Positions 16,371 through 25,329 of a stretch of DNA of 64,000 bases are shown here, piece by piece. Location of the stretch: NCBI RefSeq assembly GCF_020616155.1, contig NZ_CP085530.1:1177501-1241500 (forward strand), written 5' to 3'. The DNA is from Vogesella sp. XCS3 (GTDB lineage: Bacteria > Pseudomonadota > Gammaproteobacteria > Burkholderiales > Chromobacteriaceae). Position 1 is the stretch's first letter, and the number at the start of each line of letters is the position of its first letter. The notes beneath the pieces were generated by a model. It saw nothing but the letters and a program-made list of their open reading frames with translations, was not told the DNA's origin and searched no databases. The position numbers and the translations under genes were made by a program.

Positions 16371-17945
16371 TCAGGCAGCCGGCGCGCTGCTGCGGATCAG
16401 GTGGTCGAAGGCGCCCAGCGCAGCTTTGGCACCCTCGCCCATGGCGATGATGATCTGCTTGTACGGCACGTCGGTCACGTCGCCGGCGGCAAATACGCCA
16501 GCCACACTGGTGTCCTGGTGGCGGCCGGTAAGGATCTCGCCACGGCTACTGAGCTCGATGGTGCCTTTCAGCCAGTCGGTATTGGGCAGCAGGCCGATCT
16601 GCACGAAGATGCCTTCCAGTGCGATATGGCGTGCCTCGCCGCTGACGCGGTCGGTATAGGCCAGGCCGTTAACCTTGTTGCCGTCGCCGGTGACTTCGGT
16701 GGTTTGCGCCTGCAGGATCACCGTCACATTGGGCAGGCTGCGCAGTTTGTTTTGCAGCACAGCGTCGGCGCGCATGGTGTCGCCGAATTCCAGCAGGGTA
16801 ACGTGCGACACGATGCCCGCCAGGTCGATGGCGGCTTCCACGCCGGAGTTGCCGCCGCCAATCACCGCTACGCGCTTGCCTTTGAACAGCGGGCCATCGC
16901 AGTGCGGGCAGTAGGCCACGCCCTTGTTGCGGTATTGCTGCTCGCCCGGCACGTTCATTTCGCGCCAGCGCGCGCCGGTGGCGATAATCACCGACTTGGC
17001 TTTCAGCGTGGCACCGCTTTGCAGCTGCACTTCGGTCAGGCCACTGGCGCTTTCGCTGGCGGCAATCAGCTTGCTGGCGCGCTGCAGGTTCATCACGTCT
17101 ACGTCGTACTCTTTGACGTGCTGCTCCAGCGCCATGGCCAGTTTCGGGCCTTCGGTCTCTTTTACCGAAATGAAGTTTTCGATGCCCATGGTGTCCAGCA
17201 CCTGGCCGCCGAAGCGTTCGGCCACCACGCCGGTGCGGATGCCTTTACGGGCAGTGTAGATGGCGGCAGCGGCGCCGGCCGGGCCACCGCCAACCACCAG
17301 TACGTCGAAGGCGTCTTTCTGTGCCAGCTTCTCGGCGTCGCGGGCGGCGGCGCCGGTATCGAGCTTGGCCACGATTTCTTCCAGCCCCATGCGGCCCTGG
17401 CCGAATACTTCACCGTTCAGGTACACGGTGGGCACCGACATGATCTGGCGGTCGTTGACCTCGGCCTGGAACAGCGCGCCGTCGATCATGATGTGGCGGA
17501 TGGCGGGGTTCAATACCGCCATCAGGTTCAGCGCCTGCACCACGTCCGGGCAGTTCTGGCACGACAGCGAGATGTAGGTTTCGAAAGTGAACTCGCCTTG
17601 CAGGTCTTTTACCTGCTGGATCAGCTCCTGCCCGGCCTTGGACGGGTGGCCACCCACTTGTAGCAGCGCCAGCACCAGCGAGGTGAACTCGTGGCCCATC
17701 GGCACGCCGGCAAACTGCACGCGCGGGGCGGCGTCGCCAGGGCGGGCAATGGTGAACGATGGTTTGCGGGCGTCATAGCCGTCAAAGCGGGCACTGACTT
17801 TGTCGGACAGGCTGGCGATATCGGCCAGCAGGCCGCGCACTTCTTCGTCTTTGGCGCCGCCGCCCAGGCTGGCGACCAGCTCGATGGGGTGTTGCAGGTT
17901 GGCCAGATAAGCTTGCAGTTGGGTCTTGATATTGTTGTCCAGCAT
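16371..17945 (-). CDS. ahpF: Alkyl hydroperoxide reductase subunit F
   Basis: FAD/NADH disulfide reductase (524 aa) that passes electrons to AhpC. The N-terminal tandem thioredoxin-fold domain carries the redox pair in [14 protein letters not shown]. Next come the FAD-binding [20 protein letters not shown], the catalytic CxxC in [13 protein letters not shown], and the NADH-binding [20 protein letters not shown]. Full length for the family. Start [14 protein letters not shown] at 17945 has AAGGAG upstream. It lies 178 bases downstream of ahpC in the same orientation, separated by a hairpin that may set the subunit ratio. Confidence 0.95.
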   Translation of the reverse strand: MLDNNIKTQLQAYLANLQHPIELVASLGGGAKDEEVRGLLADIASLSDKVSARFDGYDARKPSFTIARPGDAAPRVQFAGVPMGHEFTSLVLALLQVGGHPSKAGQELIQQVKDLQGEFTFETYISLSCQNCPDVVQALNLMAVLNPAIRHIMIDGALFQAEVNDRQIMSVPTVYLNGEVFGQGRMGLEEIVAKLDTGAAARDAEKLAQKDAFDVLVVGGGPAGAAAAIYTARKGIRTGVVAERFGGQVLDTMGIENFISVKETEGPKLAMALEQHVKEYDVDVMNLQRASKLIAASESASGLTEVQLQSGATLKAKSVIIATGARWREMNVPGEQQYRNKGVAYCPHCDGPLFKGKRVAVIGGGNSGVEAAIDLAGIVSHVTLLEFGDTMRADAVLQNKLRSLPNVTVILQAQTTEVTGDGNKVNGLAYTDRVSGEARHIALEGIFVQIGLLPNTDWLKGTIELSSRGEILTGRHQDTSVAGVFAAGDVTDVPYKQIIIAMGEGAKAALGAFDHLIRSSAPAA

Positions 17946-17972
17946 GGTGTGCTCCTTGGTAACGGGTACCCG

Positions 17973-18016
17973 GGAAAGCGGCGTCAGGGCTAGGGTTGGC
18001 CGCAAGGCCGCTTTCC
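17973..18016 (-). other. Hairpin in the ahpC-ahpF gap
   Basis: 10-bp inverted repeat GGAAAGCGGC (17973-17982) / GCCGCTTTCC (18007-18016), with one copy of the dispersed 12-mer (17993-18004) in its loop. No T-run follows on the ahp strand, so it looks like a processing or attenuation stem, not a full terminator. Confidence 0.5.
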
Positions 18017-18123
18017 GGGGCACCCGGCATAAATGTCGGGTGGGGACGAGGCTAGCCGGGAGAGGCCGGCCAGCCGCGTCAAGGTGCCGTGCTGTCAGCC
18101 AGCGGCTGCAGCGTGGCGGGAAA

Positions 18124-18687
18124 TCAGATCTTGCCTACCAGGTCCAGCGACGGGGCCAGGGTAGCGTCGCCTTCTTGCCATTTGGCCGGGCACACTTCAC
18201 CCGGGTGGGCGGCTACATACTGGGCGGCCTTTACCTTGCGCAGCAGCTCGGCTGCGTCGCGGCCCACGCCACCGGCGTTGATTTCAACGATCTGGATCTT
18301 GCCTTCCGGGTCGATCACGAAGGTACCGCGGTCGGCCAGGCCGGCTTCTTCGATCAGCACGCCAAAGTTGCGGGAGATCAGGTGAGTCGGGTCAGCCAGC
18401 ATCGGGTACTGGATTTTCTTGATGGTGTCAGACGTGTCATGCCACGCCTTGTGGGTGAAGTGGGTGTCGGTGGAAACGGAGTAGATTTCCACGCCCAGCT
18501 TCTGGAATTCCGGGTACAGGTCGGCCAGGTCGCCCAGCTCGGTCGGGCACACGAAGGTGAAGTCGGCCGGGTAGAAGAACACAACAGACCATTTGCCCAG
18601 CAGGGTCTGGTCAGTTACATCGATGAACTGGCCGTTGTGGAAGGCTTTGCTGGCAAACGGTTTGATCTGGCTATTGATGATGGACAT
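18124..18687 (-). CDS. ahpC: Alkyl hydroperoxide reductase subunit C (2-Cys peroxiredoxin)
   Basis: Peroxidase of 187 aa that reduces H2O2 and organic peroxides and is recycled by AhpF. The peroxidatic cysteine is in [20 protein letters not shown] (about residue 47) and the resolving cysteine in [13 protein letters not shown] (about 166); the length equals E. coli AhpC. Start [11 protein letters not shown] at 18687 has AAGGAG upstream. It is the first gene of an ahpC-ahpF unit. A+T-rich DNA upstream (18742-18800) may carry an OxyR site. Confidence 0.97.
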   Translation of the reverse strand: MSIINSQIKPFASKAFHNGQFIDVTDQTLLGKWSVVFFYPADFTFVCPTELGDLADLYPEFQKLGVEIYSVSTDTHFTHKAWHDTSDTIKKIQYPMLADPTHLISRNFGVLIEEAGLADRGTFVIDPEGKIQIVEINAGGVGRDAAELLRKVKAAQYVAAHPGEVCPAKWQEGDATLAPSLDLVGKI

Positions 18688-18741
18688 ATCGGGCTCCTTG
18701 GTTGCAGTGGTGTCGTTGTCGACAGGTGCAATCATGCCGCA

Positions 18742-18800
18742 CAACAATAGCCAAATCCAATTGAATGATTTTTTCGGATAGTTAGATTTTCTTTATCGCC
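18742..18800 (-). promoter_or_regulatory. Possible OxyR-type operator/promoter of ahpC
   Basis: A+T-rich block upstream of ahpC with several ATAG/CTAT-like tetramers about 11 bases apart on the minus strand (GATA, CTAA, AAAA, CAAT, CTAT). OxyR control of ahpC is common in proteobacteria. The match is loose, so this is a suggestion only. Confidence 0.3.
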
Positions 18801-18914
18801 TGCCTGTGACCAGCACACCTGCACCCTGCACACACCCCCCGCGTGCCCGGCGCAACGCCATCAAGCGGTAGCACGATATACTGCCGGCATGCCAACCCTG
18901 AGCCCGCTACCGAC

Positions 18915-19502
18915 ATGCCCCTGCCCAACGCTACCCCGGCCCGCTGGCTGATGGCGGCCTGCCTCGCCCTGCCCGCCTACGCGCAAACCAGCTTGCCGCT
19001 ATTCGGGCTGCTACCCGGCAGCCACACGCGCGAACAGGCACAACACACCATTCTGGCGCAGCAGGCGCATATTACGGGCGAGTTTTATGGCAATGCCCAG
19101 GAAGCATTCCTGAGCGCCGCGCCGGAAAACATCCCCAACAAGCGGGTCATCATCATGCACGTGACCATGCCGCAGCATGGCGGCAGCCAGGAGCTGCAGC
19201 TGGCCTTTCTGGATGACACGCTCTACCAGGTACGGTTTGACTACCCGGCGGGCAGCCCCATCGACCCGTTATATAGCGAGCTGACCGTACGCTATGGCCT
19301 GCCAGCCGGCCACGGCAACAAGCAGGTGGCCGCCTATAGTTGGCCGCAAGGTGCTTACACCCTGCTCCTGCAAAAACAGTTGGCCGGCGGCCACACTCTG
19401 ACCTGGCAGCACAACGCCCTGGCACGGCAAGTCAGCACCACCAATACCGAGGCCTACGCCGCCCATATCCGCAGTAAAAAGCGCACCACAGGCTACTTTT
19501 GA
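18915..19502 (+). CDS. Exported protein of unknown function
   Basis: 195-aa protein with an N-terminal signal peptide (MPLPNATPARWLMAACLALPAYA, cleavage after AYA). The mature part (SLPLFGLLPGSHTREQAQHTI) begins with a G-x-x-P-G-x-T-x-E-Q element seen in small periplasmic proteins that track outer-membrane features, followed by beta-rich sequence (FLDDTLYQVRFDYPAG) and a basic end. I do not recognise the family. It is monocistronic, divergent from ahpC and convergent with gcr. The start at 18915 is chosen because it begins the signal peptide. Confidence 0.6.
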   Translation: MPLPNATPARWLMAACLALPAYAQTSLPLFGLLPGSHTREQAQHTILAQQAHITGEFYGNAQEAFLSAAPENIPNKRVIIMHVTMPQHGGSQELQLAFLDDTLYQVRFDYPAGSPIDPLYSELTVRYGLPAGHGNKQVAAYSWPQGAYTLLLQKQLAGGHTLTWQHNALARQVSTTNTEAYAAHIRSKKRTTGYF

Positions 19503-19652
19503 GCTTGGTTTCACCGCGGCTCGGGCAAGCACCGCGCAAGGTTCTCGGGGCGGAACACAGAATTCACCATCTGCAGTGGCATTTATCGTATAGACATCTA
19601 TAAAAAAGACATCTCCCGCTGCATGTTTCTCCTCTCCATACCCGGAGTTCGG

Positions 19653-19675
19653 CCCGCCACCATGGCGGGTTTTTC
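19653..19675 (+). terminator. Terminator-like hairpin on the plus strand
   Basis: CCCGCCA / TGGCGGG (19653-19659 and 19663-19669) followed by T5. It lies 150 bases past the exported-protein stop, so it is either that gene's distant terminator or the end of an unseen short transcript. Confidence 0.6.
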
Positions 19676-19696
19676 TTGCCGGTCACCCCGCAGCCA

Positions 19697-19729
19697 TAAA
19701 AAAAGCCAGCCGGCGCAAACCGGCTGGCT
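19697..19729 (-). terminator. Rho-independent terminator of gcr
   Basis: AGCCAGCCGG / CCGGCTGGCT (19704-19713 and 19720-19729). On the minus strand it is followed by a T-run, 20 bases past the gcr stop. Confidence 0.85.
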
Positions 19730-19748
19730 GTGGTGACAAACCATTGCC

Positions 19749-21743
19749 TTAAGGTGCAGGGGGTTCTGCTACCGCATCCTTGGGCGGAATGAAAAAGTCT
19801 TTCGGCTTTTGCCAGAAGCGGCGCGCCAGCGCCGGCAACAACGGCCAGGCGTCGGTCCCTTTGAGTTTGCGCGAACGCAATGCCACCCACAGTGCCAGCA
19901 TGAAGCTCACCAGCAGGTTGGTCATGCCGATCAGCAACACGCCCGCCACCGACCACAGCACCACATTCAGCGGGATCAGGTAGTCGTAGCTCACCGCCGC
20001 ATACGACAGGTAGGCCGACGAGAAAGTAATGTGGCGGATATCCAGCGGCAAGCCCAGCAGGAAGCCGATGGTGCCGGTCACGCCCAGGAACAGGCCGAAG
20101 TAGAAGTTACCGGCCAGGCCGCCCAGGTTGTGCTCCACATAGCGCGCCAGGCGCTGGGTACGCGCCTCGCCCAGCAGGCGGTTCAGCCACGGCAATGCGG
20201 CCAACCTTTGCGGAATCTGCCGGTAAATGGCCAGGTTGTCGTAATAGCCGGCGATCAGGCCAGCCAGGAACAGGTACACCCCGGCAATGGCGGCGTGGAA
20301 AATGGCCGGGCTGTGCAGCGGGTCGAGGTCGGCCAGCAGGTGGGCGGCTTTTTCGGTGTTCACCACCGGCGCGCCGGTCACGCTCTGCCAGCACACGGCA
20401 ATGAGCCACGCCACCGGAATGGCGGCCATCACGTTGCCGACAATGGCAATAAACTGGGTGCGCATCACCTTGGCTACCAGCTCGGCCAGCTGCGGCATAT
20501 CCGGCTTGCCGCCCGATTCGTGAATCACCGCCGCAATGCGCGCCGCCGTCATCGCCGGCTGCTTGGTGGCAATGGTGAAATGCAGCACGTGCACCAGCAT
20601 GAAACCCAGCGCGTAATTCAGGCCGAAGGCCAGCGCCTCCCAGATCAGCGGCAGGTGCAGCTTGGCCAGCAGCAGCTTGACCAGCGCCATGAAACCGACA
20701 ATCACTCCGGCGCCTAGCGCAGCGCTGGCCATGTCTTTCCACTGTTTGCGGTCTTCGGCAATGTAATGCTCGCCGTGGCGGCCAGCGTGTTCGGTGACCT
20801 GGCGCGCCAGCATTTCGGTATTGCTGGTAAACACATCGCGCACACTGAAGCGGCGGTTGTCCGCGCGCACCAGCTCGGCCAGCAAGCCGAACAGCGTACC
20901 GTTGGCCGCCGGGCTGCTGTCAGTATCCAGCAAGCCCAGCAAGGTACGCAGGCGGCCAATATGCTGGCTCAGACGGATCAGGTGATAGGTCAGGCTTACC
21001 GACACGCCGCGCTCGTGCGCCACCTTGCGCAGGCGGGCAATCAGCTGCTCGCACTGCTCCAGCAGCACCAGCATGTGTTTTTCGTCCAGCGGCTGGCAGC
21101 TGGTATCCACCATGGCGTGGCGCGCCGATTCCACATAGCGCATGGCTTCGGCGCCCAGATGCAGAAACGGCGACTCGAAGCGCTCGATATCCGGGTAAAC
21201 ACGCACCAGCTCCGGCTCCAGCCCGATAGCGGTAATGCGCGCGGTCAGCACCTGCACCGCTTCCAATAGCTGCAGCCGCACCGGGTTGGCCGCAGCGGGT
21301 GGCAGCTCGTCCCAGCTCAGCGCCTGCCACAGCTCCAGCCAGACTTCCTGCGCCACGCTGCTTACCCAGCGGTAGTCTTCGGGGTGGTTGAAGATCAGGC
21401 CAAACTGGTCGGCCAGGTGGTGGGCGGAACGCGCCGGTGGTAGCAGGCGCTCGCCGATACGGCGCTTGATGGCGGTAGAAAACGGCTCGTTGGACAGCAG
21501 GCCGGTGTCGGTATACAGCTGCACCTGGCGGGTAGATCCCAGCAGGTCGAGAATGGCGCGGCGCAGGCCGGCGCGGTACTCAGGGTGGCGGCTCAGCAAA
21601 TAAGTGAGCGCCCGCAGGTTGCTGGTGGCCTGCACAAAGTCGCCGGCATCGTCGGGCCGTACGGCGGCCAGCAGCTCGGCCAGCGGGCCGACCGGGCTGT
21701 CTGTACCCTGGCGGCTGGCCAGGTTTTGCAAGAGTTGATCCAT
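19749..21743 (-). CDS. gcr: Gcr/SpecificRecomb family membrane protein
   Basis: 664-aa protein matching the family annotated as site-specific recombinase Gcr in Neisseriales. Residues 1-340 are soluble and helical (YLLSRHPEYRAGLRRAILDL; VQLYTDTGLLSNEPFSTAIK; FNHPEDYRWVSSV). Residues about 345-630 hold six or more membrane segments (AALGAGVIVGFMALVKLLLA, FYFGLFLGVTGTIGFLLGLP and others). A multi-spanning membrane protein with no tyrosine or serine recombinase catalytic motif is unlikely to be a recombinase, so the family name should not be taken as function. Monocistronic with its own terminator. Two copies of the dispersed 12-mer are inside (20196, 21283). Confidence 0.75.
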   Translation of the reverse strand: MDQLLQNLASRQGTDSPVGPLAELLAAVRPDDAGDFVQATSNLRALTYLLSRHPEYRAGLRRAILDLLGSTRQVQLYTDTGLLSNEPFSTAIKRRIGERLLPPARSAHHLADQFGLIFNHPEDYRWVSSVAQEVWLELWQALSWDELPPAAANPVRLQLLEAVQVLTARITAIGLEPELVRVYPDIERFESPFLHLGAEAMRYVESARHAMVDTSCQPLDEKHMLVLLEQCEQLIARLRKVAHERGVSVSLTYHLIRLSQHIGRLRTLLGLLDTDSSPAANGTLFGLLAELVRADNRRFSVRDVFTSNTEMLARQVTEHAGRHGEHYIAEDRKQWKDMASAALGAGVIVGFMALVKLLLAKLHLPLIWEALAFGLNYALGFMLVHVLHFTIATKQPAMTAARIAAVIHESGGKPDMPQLAELVAKVMRTQFIAIVGNVMAAIPVAWLIAVCWQSVTGAPVVNTEKAAHLLADLDPLHSPAIFHAAIAGVYLFLAGLIAGYYDNLAIYRQIPQRLAALPWLNRLLGEARTQRLARYVEHNLGGLAGNFYFGLFLGVTGTIGFLLGLPLDIRHITFSSAYLSYAAVSYDYLIPLNVVLWSVAGVLLIGMTNLLVSFMLALWVALRSRKLKGTDAWPLLPALARRFWQKPKDFFIPPKDAVAEPPAP

Positions 21744-22002
21744 GCACCTTCCTGAAACGGTTGTCGTTATTCTGGTGAGTCACGGCGGTATGGCTTACCG
21801 TGCCCAGACTGACGCGAAGCCGCCCGGCTGGCAAGCCAGACATAGCAGTGCGTCAGCACAATGTCTTTTTATGACCACGCTACGGGCGCCATGGTTCATT
21901 TGGTGCAAAACCATCAGCCCGCGACCGGCCATGGAAAAACGGCCAACCTGCCTGGCAGGTTGGCCGCACACTACCCGGTACGCGGACCCGAATCGGCATC
22001 CA
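21744..22002. other. Intergenic region gcr-clpB
   Basis: Contains the gcr promoter region and the clpB terminator. No coding frame is convincing here. Confidence 0.5.
21935..21968 (-). terminator. clpB terminator made of an inverted 12-mer pair
   Basis: CGGCCAACCTGCC (21940-21952) faces GGCAGGTTGGCCG (21954-21966), with a full repeat copy at 21957-21968. The minus strand continues into TTTTT. Confidence 0.88.
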
Positions 22003-24579
22003 TCAGGCAAAGCGCAGGCCGCCACCTGCCACCTCTACCATCACCGTGGATTTAGGCGGGTATTTGCCCGCCAGTATGGCTTTGGCCAACGGGTTTTCGA
22101 TCTCGCTCTGGATGGCGCGCTTCAGTGGCCGCGCGCCGTACACCGGGTCGAAACCGGCTTCGGCAATCAGCGCCAGTGCGTCGTCGCCTACCTGCAGGCT
22201 GATATCCAGCTTGGCCAGACGTGCCTCCAGCCGCTTTAGCTGGATACGCGCGATGGACTTTATCTGCGCCTCGCCCAGCGCGTGGAACACCACCAGCTCG
22301 TCGATACGGTTCACAAACTCGGGGCGGAAGTGCGACTTCACCTCGGCCATCACCGCCAGCTTGATGACCTGATAGTCGCTATCGGCCATGTTCTGGATGT
22401 GCTGGCTGCCCATATTGGACGTCATCACGATCACGGTATTCTTGAAGTCCACAGTGCGGCCCTGGCCATCGGTGAGGCGGCCGTCGTCCAGCACCTGCAA
22501 CAGCACGTTGAACACATCCGGGTGGGCCTTTTCCACCTCGTCCAGCAGGATCACGCTGTAAGGCTTGCGGCGCACCTGCTCGGTGAGCATGCCGCCTTCC
22601 TCGTAGCCCACGTAGCCCGGTGGCGCACCGATCAGGCGCGATACCGAGTGCTTTTCCATGTACTCGGACATATCGATGCGGATCAGGTGCTCTTCGCTGT
22701 CAAACATGAAACCGGCCAGTGCCTTGCACAGCTCGGTCTTGCCCACGCCGGTGGGCCCCAGGAACAGGAAGCTGCCGTAAGGGCGGTTCGGGTCGGCCAG
22801 GCCGGAGCGCGAACGACGGATAGCGTCGGCCACCGCGGTTACCGCCTCGTTCTGCCCTACCACGCGCTGCTGTAGCACACTTTCCATCTGCAGCAGCTTG
22901 TCGCGCTCGCCGGTGAGCATCTTGCTCACCGGTATGCCAGTCATGCGCGACACCACCTCGGCGATTTCCTCGGCGCCGACCTGGGTACGCAGCAGGCGGT
23001 TCGGCTTGGCGTCGTCGCTACTGGCGGCCTCGGCGTCCTTCAGCCGGTTTTCCAGCTGCGGCAGCTGGCCGTACTGCAGCTCGGCCAGCTTTTGCCAGTC
23101 ACCACGGCGCTTCAGCTCCTCGATTTCCAGTTTTACCTGCTCGATTTCTTCCTTGATCGCCTGGCTGCCCTGCTGGCTGGCTTTTTCGGCTTTCCAGATT
23201 TCTTCCAGATCGGCGTATTCGCGCGACAGGCTGTCGATTTCGTCCTCGATCAGCTGCAGGCGTTTGCGGGAGGCCTCGTCGCTCTCGCGTTTCACTGCCT
23301 CGCGCTCGATCTTGAGCTGGATCAGGCGGCGATCCAGCTTGTCCATTTCTTCCGGCTTGGAGTCCAGCTCCATCTTGATCTTGGATGCGGCCTCGTCGAT
23401 CAGGTCGATGGCCTTGTCCGGCAGGAAGCGGTCGGTAATGTAGCGCTGGCTCAGCTCGGCGGCCGCCACGATGGCCGGGTCGGTAATGTCCACGCCGTGG
23501 TGGATTTCGTACTTTTCTTGCAGGCCGCGCAGGATGGCGATGGTGTCTTCCACCGACGGCTCGTTGACCATCACTTTCTGGAAACGGCGCTCCAGCGCGG
23601 CGTCTTTTTCGATGTACTTGCGGTACTCGTCCAGCGTGGTGGCACCCAGGCAGTGCAGCTCGCCGCGCGCCAGTGCCGGCTTCAGCATATTGCCGGCGTC
23701 CATCGCGCCATCGGCCTTGCCCGCGCCCACCATGGTGTGGATTTCGTCGATGAACAGGATGATGTTGCCTTCGTCCTTGGCCACATCGTTCAGCACCGCT
23801 TTCAGCCGCTCCTCGAACTCGCCGCGGAACTTGGCACCGGCAATCAGGCCGGCCATGTCCAGCACCAGCAGCTTCTTGTGCTTCAGGCTTTCCGGTACTT
23901 CGCCGTTCACAATGCGCTGCGCCAGCCCCTCCACAATGGCGGTCTTGCCCACGCCAGGCTCGCCGATCAGCACCGGGTTGTTCTTGGTACGCCGCTGCAG
24001 TACCTGGATGGCGCGGCGGATTTCGTCGTCGCGGCCGATCACCGGGTCCAGCTTGCCCATGCGCGCGCGCTCGGTCAGGTCCAGCGTGTATTTCTTCAAG
24101 GCCTCGCGCTGCTCTTCGGCGTCGGCGCTATCCACGCCATCGCCGCCGCGTACCGCGTCCACCGCCGCCACGATCGCCGACAGCTGGCCGCCGTGCTGTT
24201 TCAGCAGGCGCGCGGCTTCGCCTTTGTCTGCGGCCAACACCAGCAGGAACAGTTCGCTGGCAATAAACTGGTCGCCACGTTTGGTCGCCGCCTGGTCAGT
24301 GAGGTTCAGCAGCTTGCCCAGCTCGCGCGACACGGTGATGTCGCCATCGCCGCCGCTCACCTTTGGCAAACGCGCCACACTGTCGCGCAACGCACTTTTG
24401 AGTGCGCCGATATTGGTACCGGCACGCGCCAGCAGGCTGCCCACGCCGCTCTCGGCGTCGTCCAGCATGGCCAGCAGCAGGTGCTGCGGCTCGATGAAAG
24501 CATTATCCGAAGCCAGCGCCAGGCTCTGGGACTCGGCCAGGGCCTGCTGGAATTTGGTGGTGAGTTTGTCGAAACGCAT
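22003..24579 (-). CDS. clpB: ATP-dependent disaggregase ClpB
   Basis: Hexameric AAA+ chaperone (858 aa) that rescues aggregated proteins with DnaK. The N-domain starts [20 protein letters not shown]. First AAA+ module: Walker [18 protein letters not shown] and Walker [16 protein letters not shown] coiled-coil middle domain spans about 400-520 ([20 protein letters not shown]). Second module: [14 protein letters not shown] and [16 protein letters not shown]. The C-terminus includes [20 protein letters not shown]. Start at 24579 is supported by AAGGAGG. A sigma-32-type promoter lies 36 bases upstream. Confidence 0.98.
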   Translation of the reverse strand: MRFDKLTTKFQQALAESQSLALASDNAFIEPQHLLLAMLDDAESGVGSLLARAGTNIGALKSALRDSVARLPKVSGGDGDITVSRELGKLLNLTDQAATKRGDQFIASELFLLVLAADKGEAARLLKQHGGQLSAIVAAVDAVRGGDGVDSADAEEQREALKKYTLDLTERARMGKLDPVIGRDDEIRRAIQVLQRRTKNNPVLIGEPGVGKTAIVEGLAQRIVNGEVPESLKHKKLLVLDMAGLIAGAKFRGEFEERLKAVLNDVAKDEGNIILFIDEIHTMVGAGKADGAMDAGNMLKPALARGELHCLGATTLDEYRKYIEKDAALERRFQKVMVNEPSVEDTIAILRGLQEKYEIHHGVDITDPAIVAAAELSQRYITDRFLPDKAIDLIDEAASKIKMELDSKPEEMDKLDRRLIQLKIEREAVKRESDEASRKRLQLIEDEIDSLSREYADLEEIWKAEKASQQGSQAIKEEIEQVKLEIEELKRRGDWQKLAELQYGQLPQLENRLKDAEAASSDDAKPNRLLRTQVGAEEIAEVVSRMTGIPVSKMLTGERDKLLQMESVLQQRVVGQNEAVTAVADAIRRSRSGLADPNRPYGSFLFLGPTGVGKTELCKALAGFMFDSEEHLIRIDMSEYMEKHSVSRLIGAPPGYVGYEEGGMLTEQVRRKPYSVILLDEVEKAHPDVFNVLLQVLDDGRLTDGQGRTVDFKNTVIVMTSNMGSQHIQNMADSDYQVIKLAVMAEVKSHFRPEFVNRIDELVVFHALGEAQIKSIARIQLKRLEARLAKLDISLQVGDDALALIAEAGFDPVYGARPLKRAIQSEIENPLAKAILAGKYPPKSTVMVEVAGGGLRFA

Positions 24580-24614
24580 GACAGCCTCCTTGGCAATGAA
24601 AATCCGATGCCATC

Positions 24615-24644
24615 TAGCTGGGGCGCAAGCCACTGCTTTTCAAG
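24615..24644 (-). promoter_or_regulatory. Sigma-32 heat-shock promoter of clpB
   Basis: On the minus strand CTTGAAA (24638-24644), a 14-base spacer, then CCCCAGCTA (24615-24623). The sigma-32 consensus is CTTGAAA and CCCCATNT with a 13-17 base spacer. It lies directly ahead of clpB, as expected. Confidence 0.85.
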
Positions 24645-24726
24645 GTTCACATTGCCGGCTTTTTGCCTACCATCAAAGAGCAAGCCACGGTCAATAAAGC
24701 ATGTCCTATCAAAACTGGGGGGCAAT

Positions 24727-25200
24727 ATGAAAATAAAACTACTGGCCATCACGCTGGCGCTGGGCTGTAGCAGCGCCATGGCAGACACCTCGGTGCTGGT
24801 TTTCGGTGCCTCGCATCACGGCAGCTGCGACGGCACGCGCTATAACTGCGACCTGAACAACAGCAACCCCGGCCTGGGCCTGGAGCTGGCCGAACCGCAA
24901 GTGGACTACAGCCTGTTTGTGCGTGGCGGCAGCTATCGCGACTCGCGGCGTGAAACGGCCTACTTTGTGGCCGGCGGCGGCCGCAAACACTGGGAAATCG
25001 GCGAAGACATCGTCGTAGGCGCCGGGCTGATGGTGGGCTACCTCAACGGCAGCGGCATGCACGGCCTGGCCGGGCTGCCCTTTGTTACCGTAGGGGGCAA
25101 GCTTTTGCAGCTGGAGATAGGCTATGTGCCGGAAATCCACTGGAAAGACCGCATGATGCCCGCCACCACCACCTTCAACCTGCGCTGGCAAATCGACTAG
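24727..25200 (+). CDS. Small outer-membrane beta-barrel-like exported protein
   Basis: 157-aa protein with a signal peptide (MKIKLLAITLALGCSSAMA). The mature part begins DTSVLVFGASHHGSC and shows alternating hydrophobic strands and glycine-rich turns ending in FNLRWQID, an aromatic-ended last strand typical of small outer-membrane barrels. Two cysteines (SCDGTRYNCDL) could form a disulfide near the N-terminus. I do not recognise a precise family; PagP/PagL-like barrels have similar size but I see no firm motif. GGGGGG lies before the ATG; an imperfect terminator follows. Confidence 0.65.
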   Translation: MKIKLLAITLALGCSSAMADTSVLVFGASHHGSCDGTRYNCDLNNSNPGLGLELAEPQVDYSLFVRGGSYRDSRRETAYFVAGGGRKHWEIGEDIVVGAGLMVGYLNGSGMHGLAGLPFVTVGGKLLQLEIGYVPEIHWKDRMMPATTTFNLRWQID

Positions 25201-25212
25201 CAAACCCGCCAG

Positions 25213-25242
25213 ACCGGCCGCGCCAAACGCGACCGGTTTTTT
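25213..25242 (+). terminator. Terminator after the small barrel gene
   Basis: ACCGGCCGCG / CGCGACCGGT (25213-25222 and 25228-25237; one mismatch) followed by T6. Confidence 0.8.
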
Positions 25243-25329
25243 GCGCTGCCGCATAGGCGCTTTTATTGCAAGCAGGCATACTATGCACCATCTCGGATTC
25301 ACCGCGTGCCCATGGCACCTGGCAACAGC

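Noticed and set aside
19749..21743. Site-specific recombinase function for Gcr
   Set aside because: The protein has several membrane segments and no tyrosine, serine or DDE recombinase motif; only the family name suggests it.
23092..24726. Long plus-strand frame running into the small barrel gene
   Set aside because: It is antisense to clpB. Only its last part, from the ATG at 24727, has a signal peptide and ribosome site.
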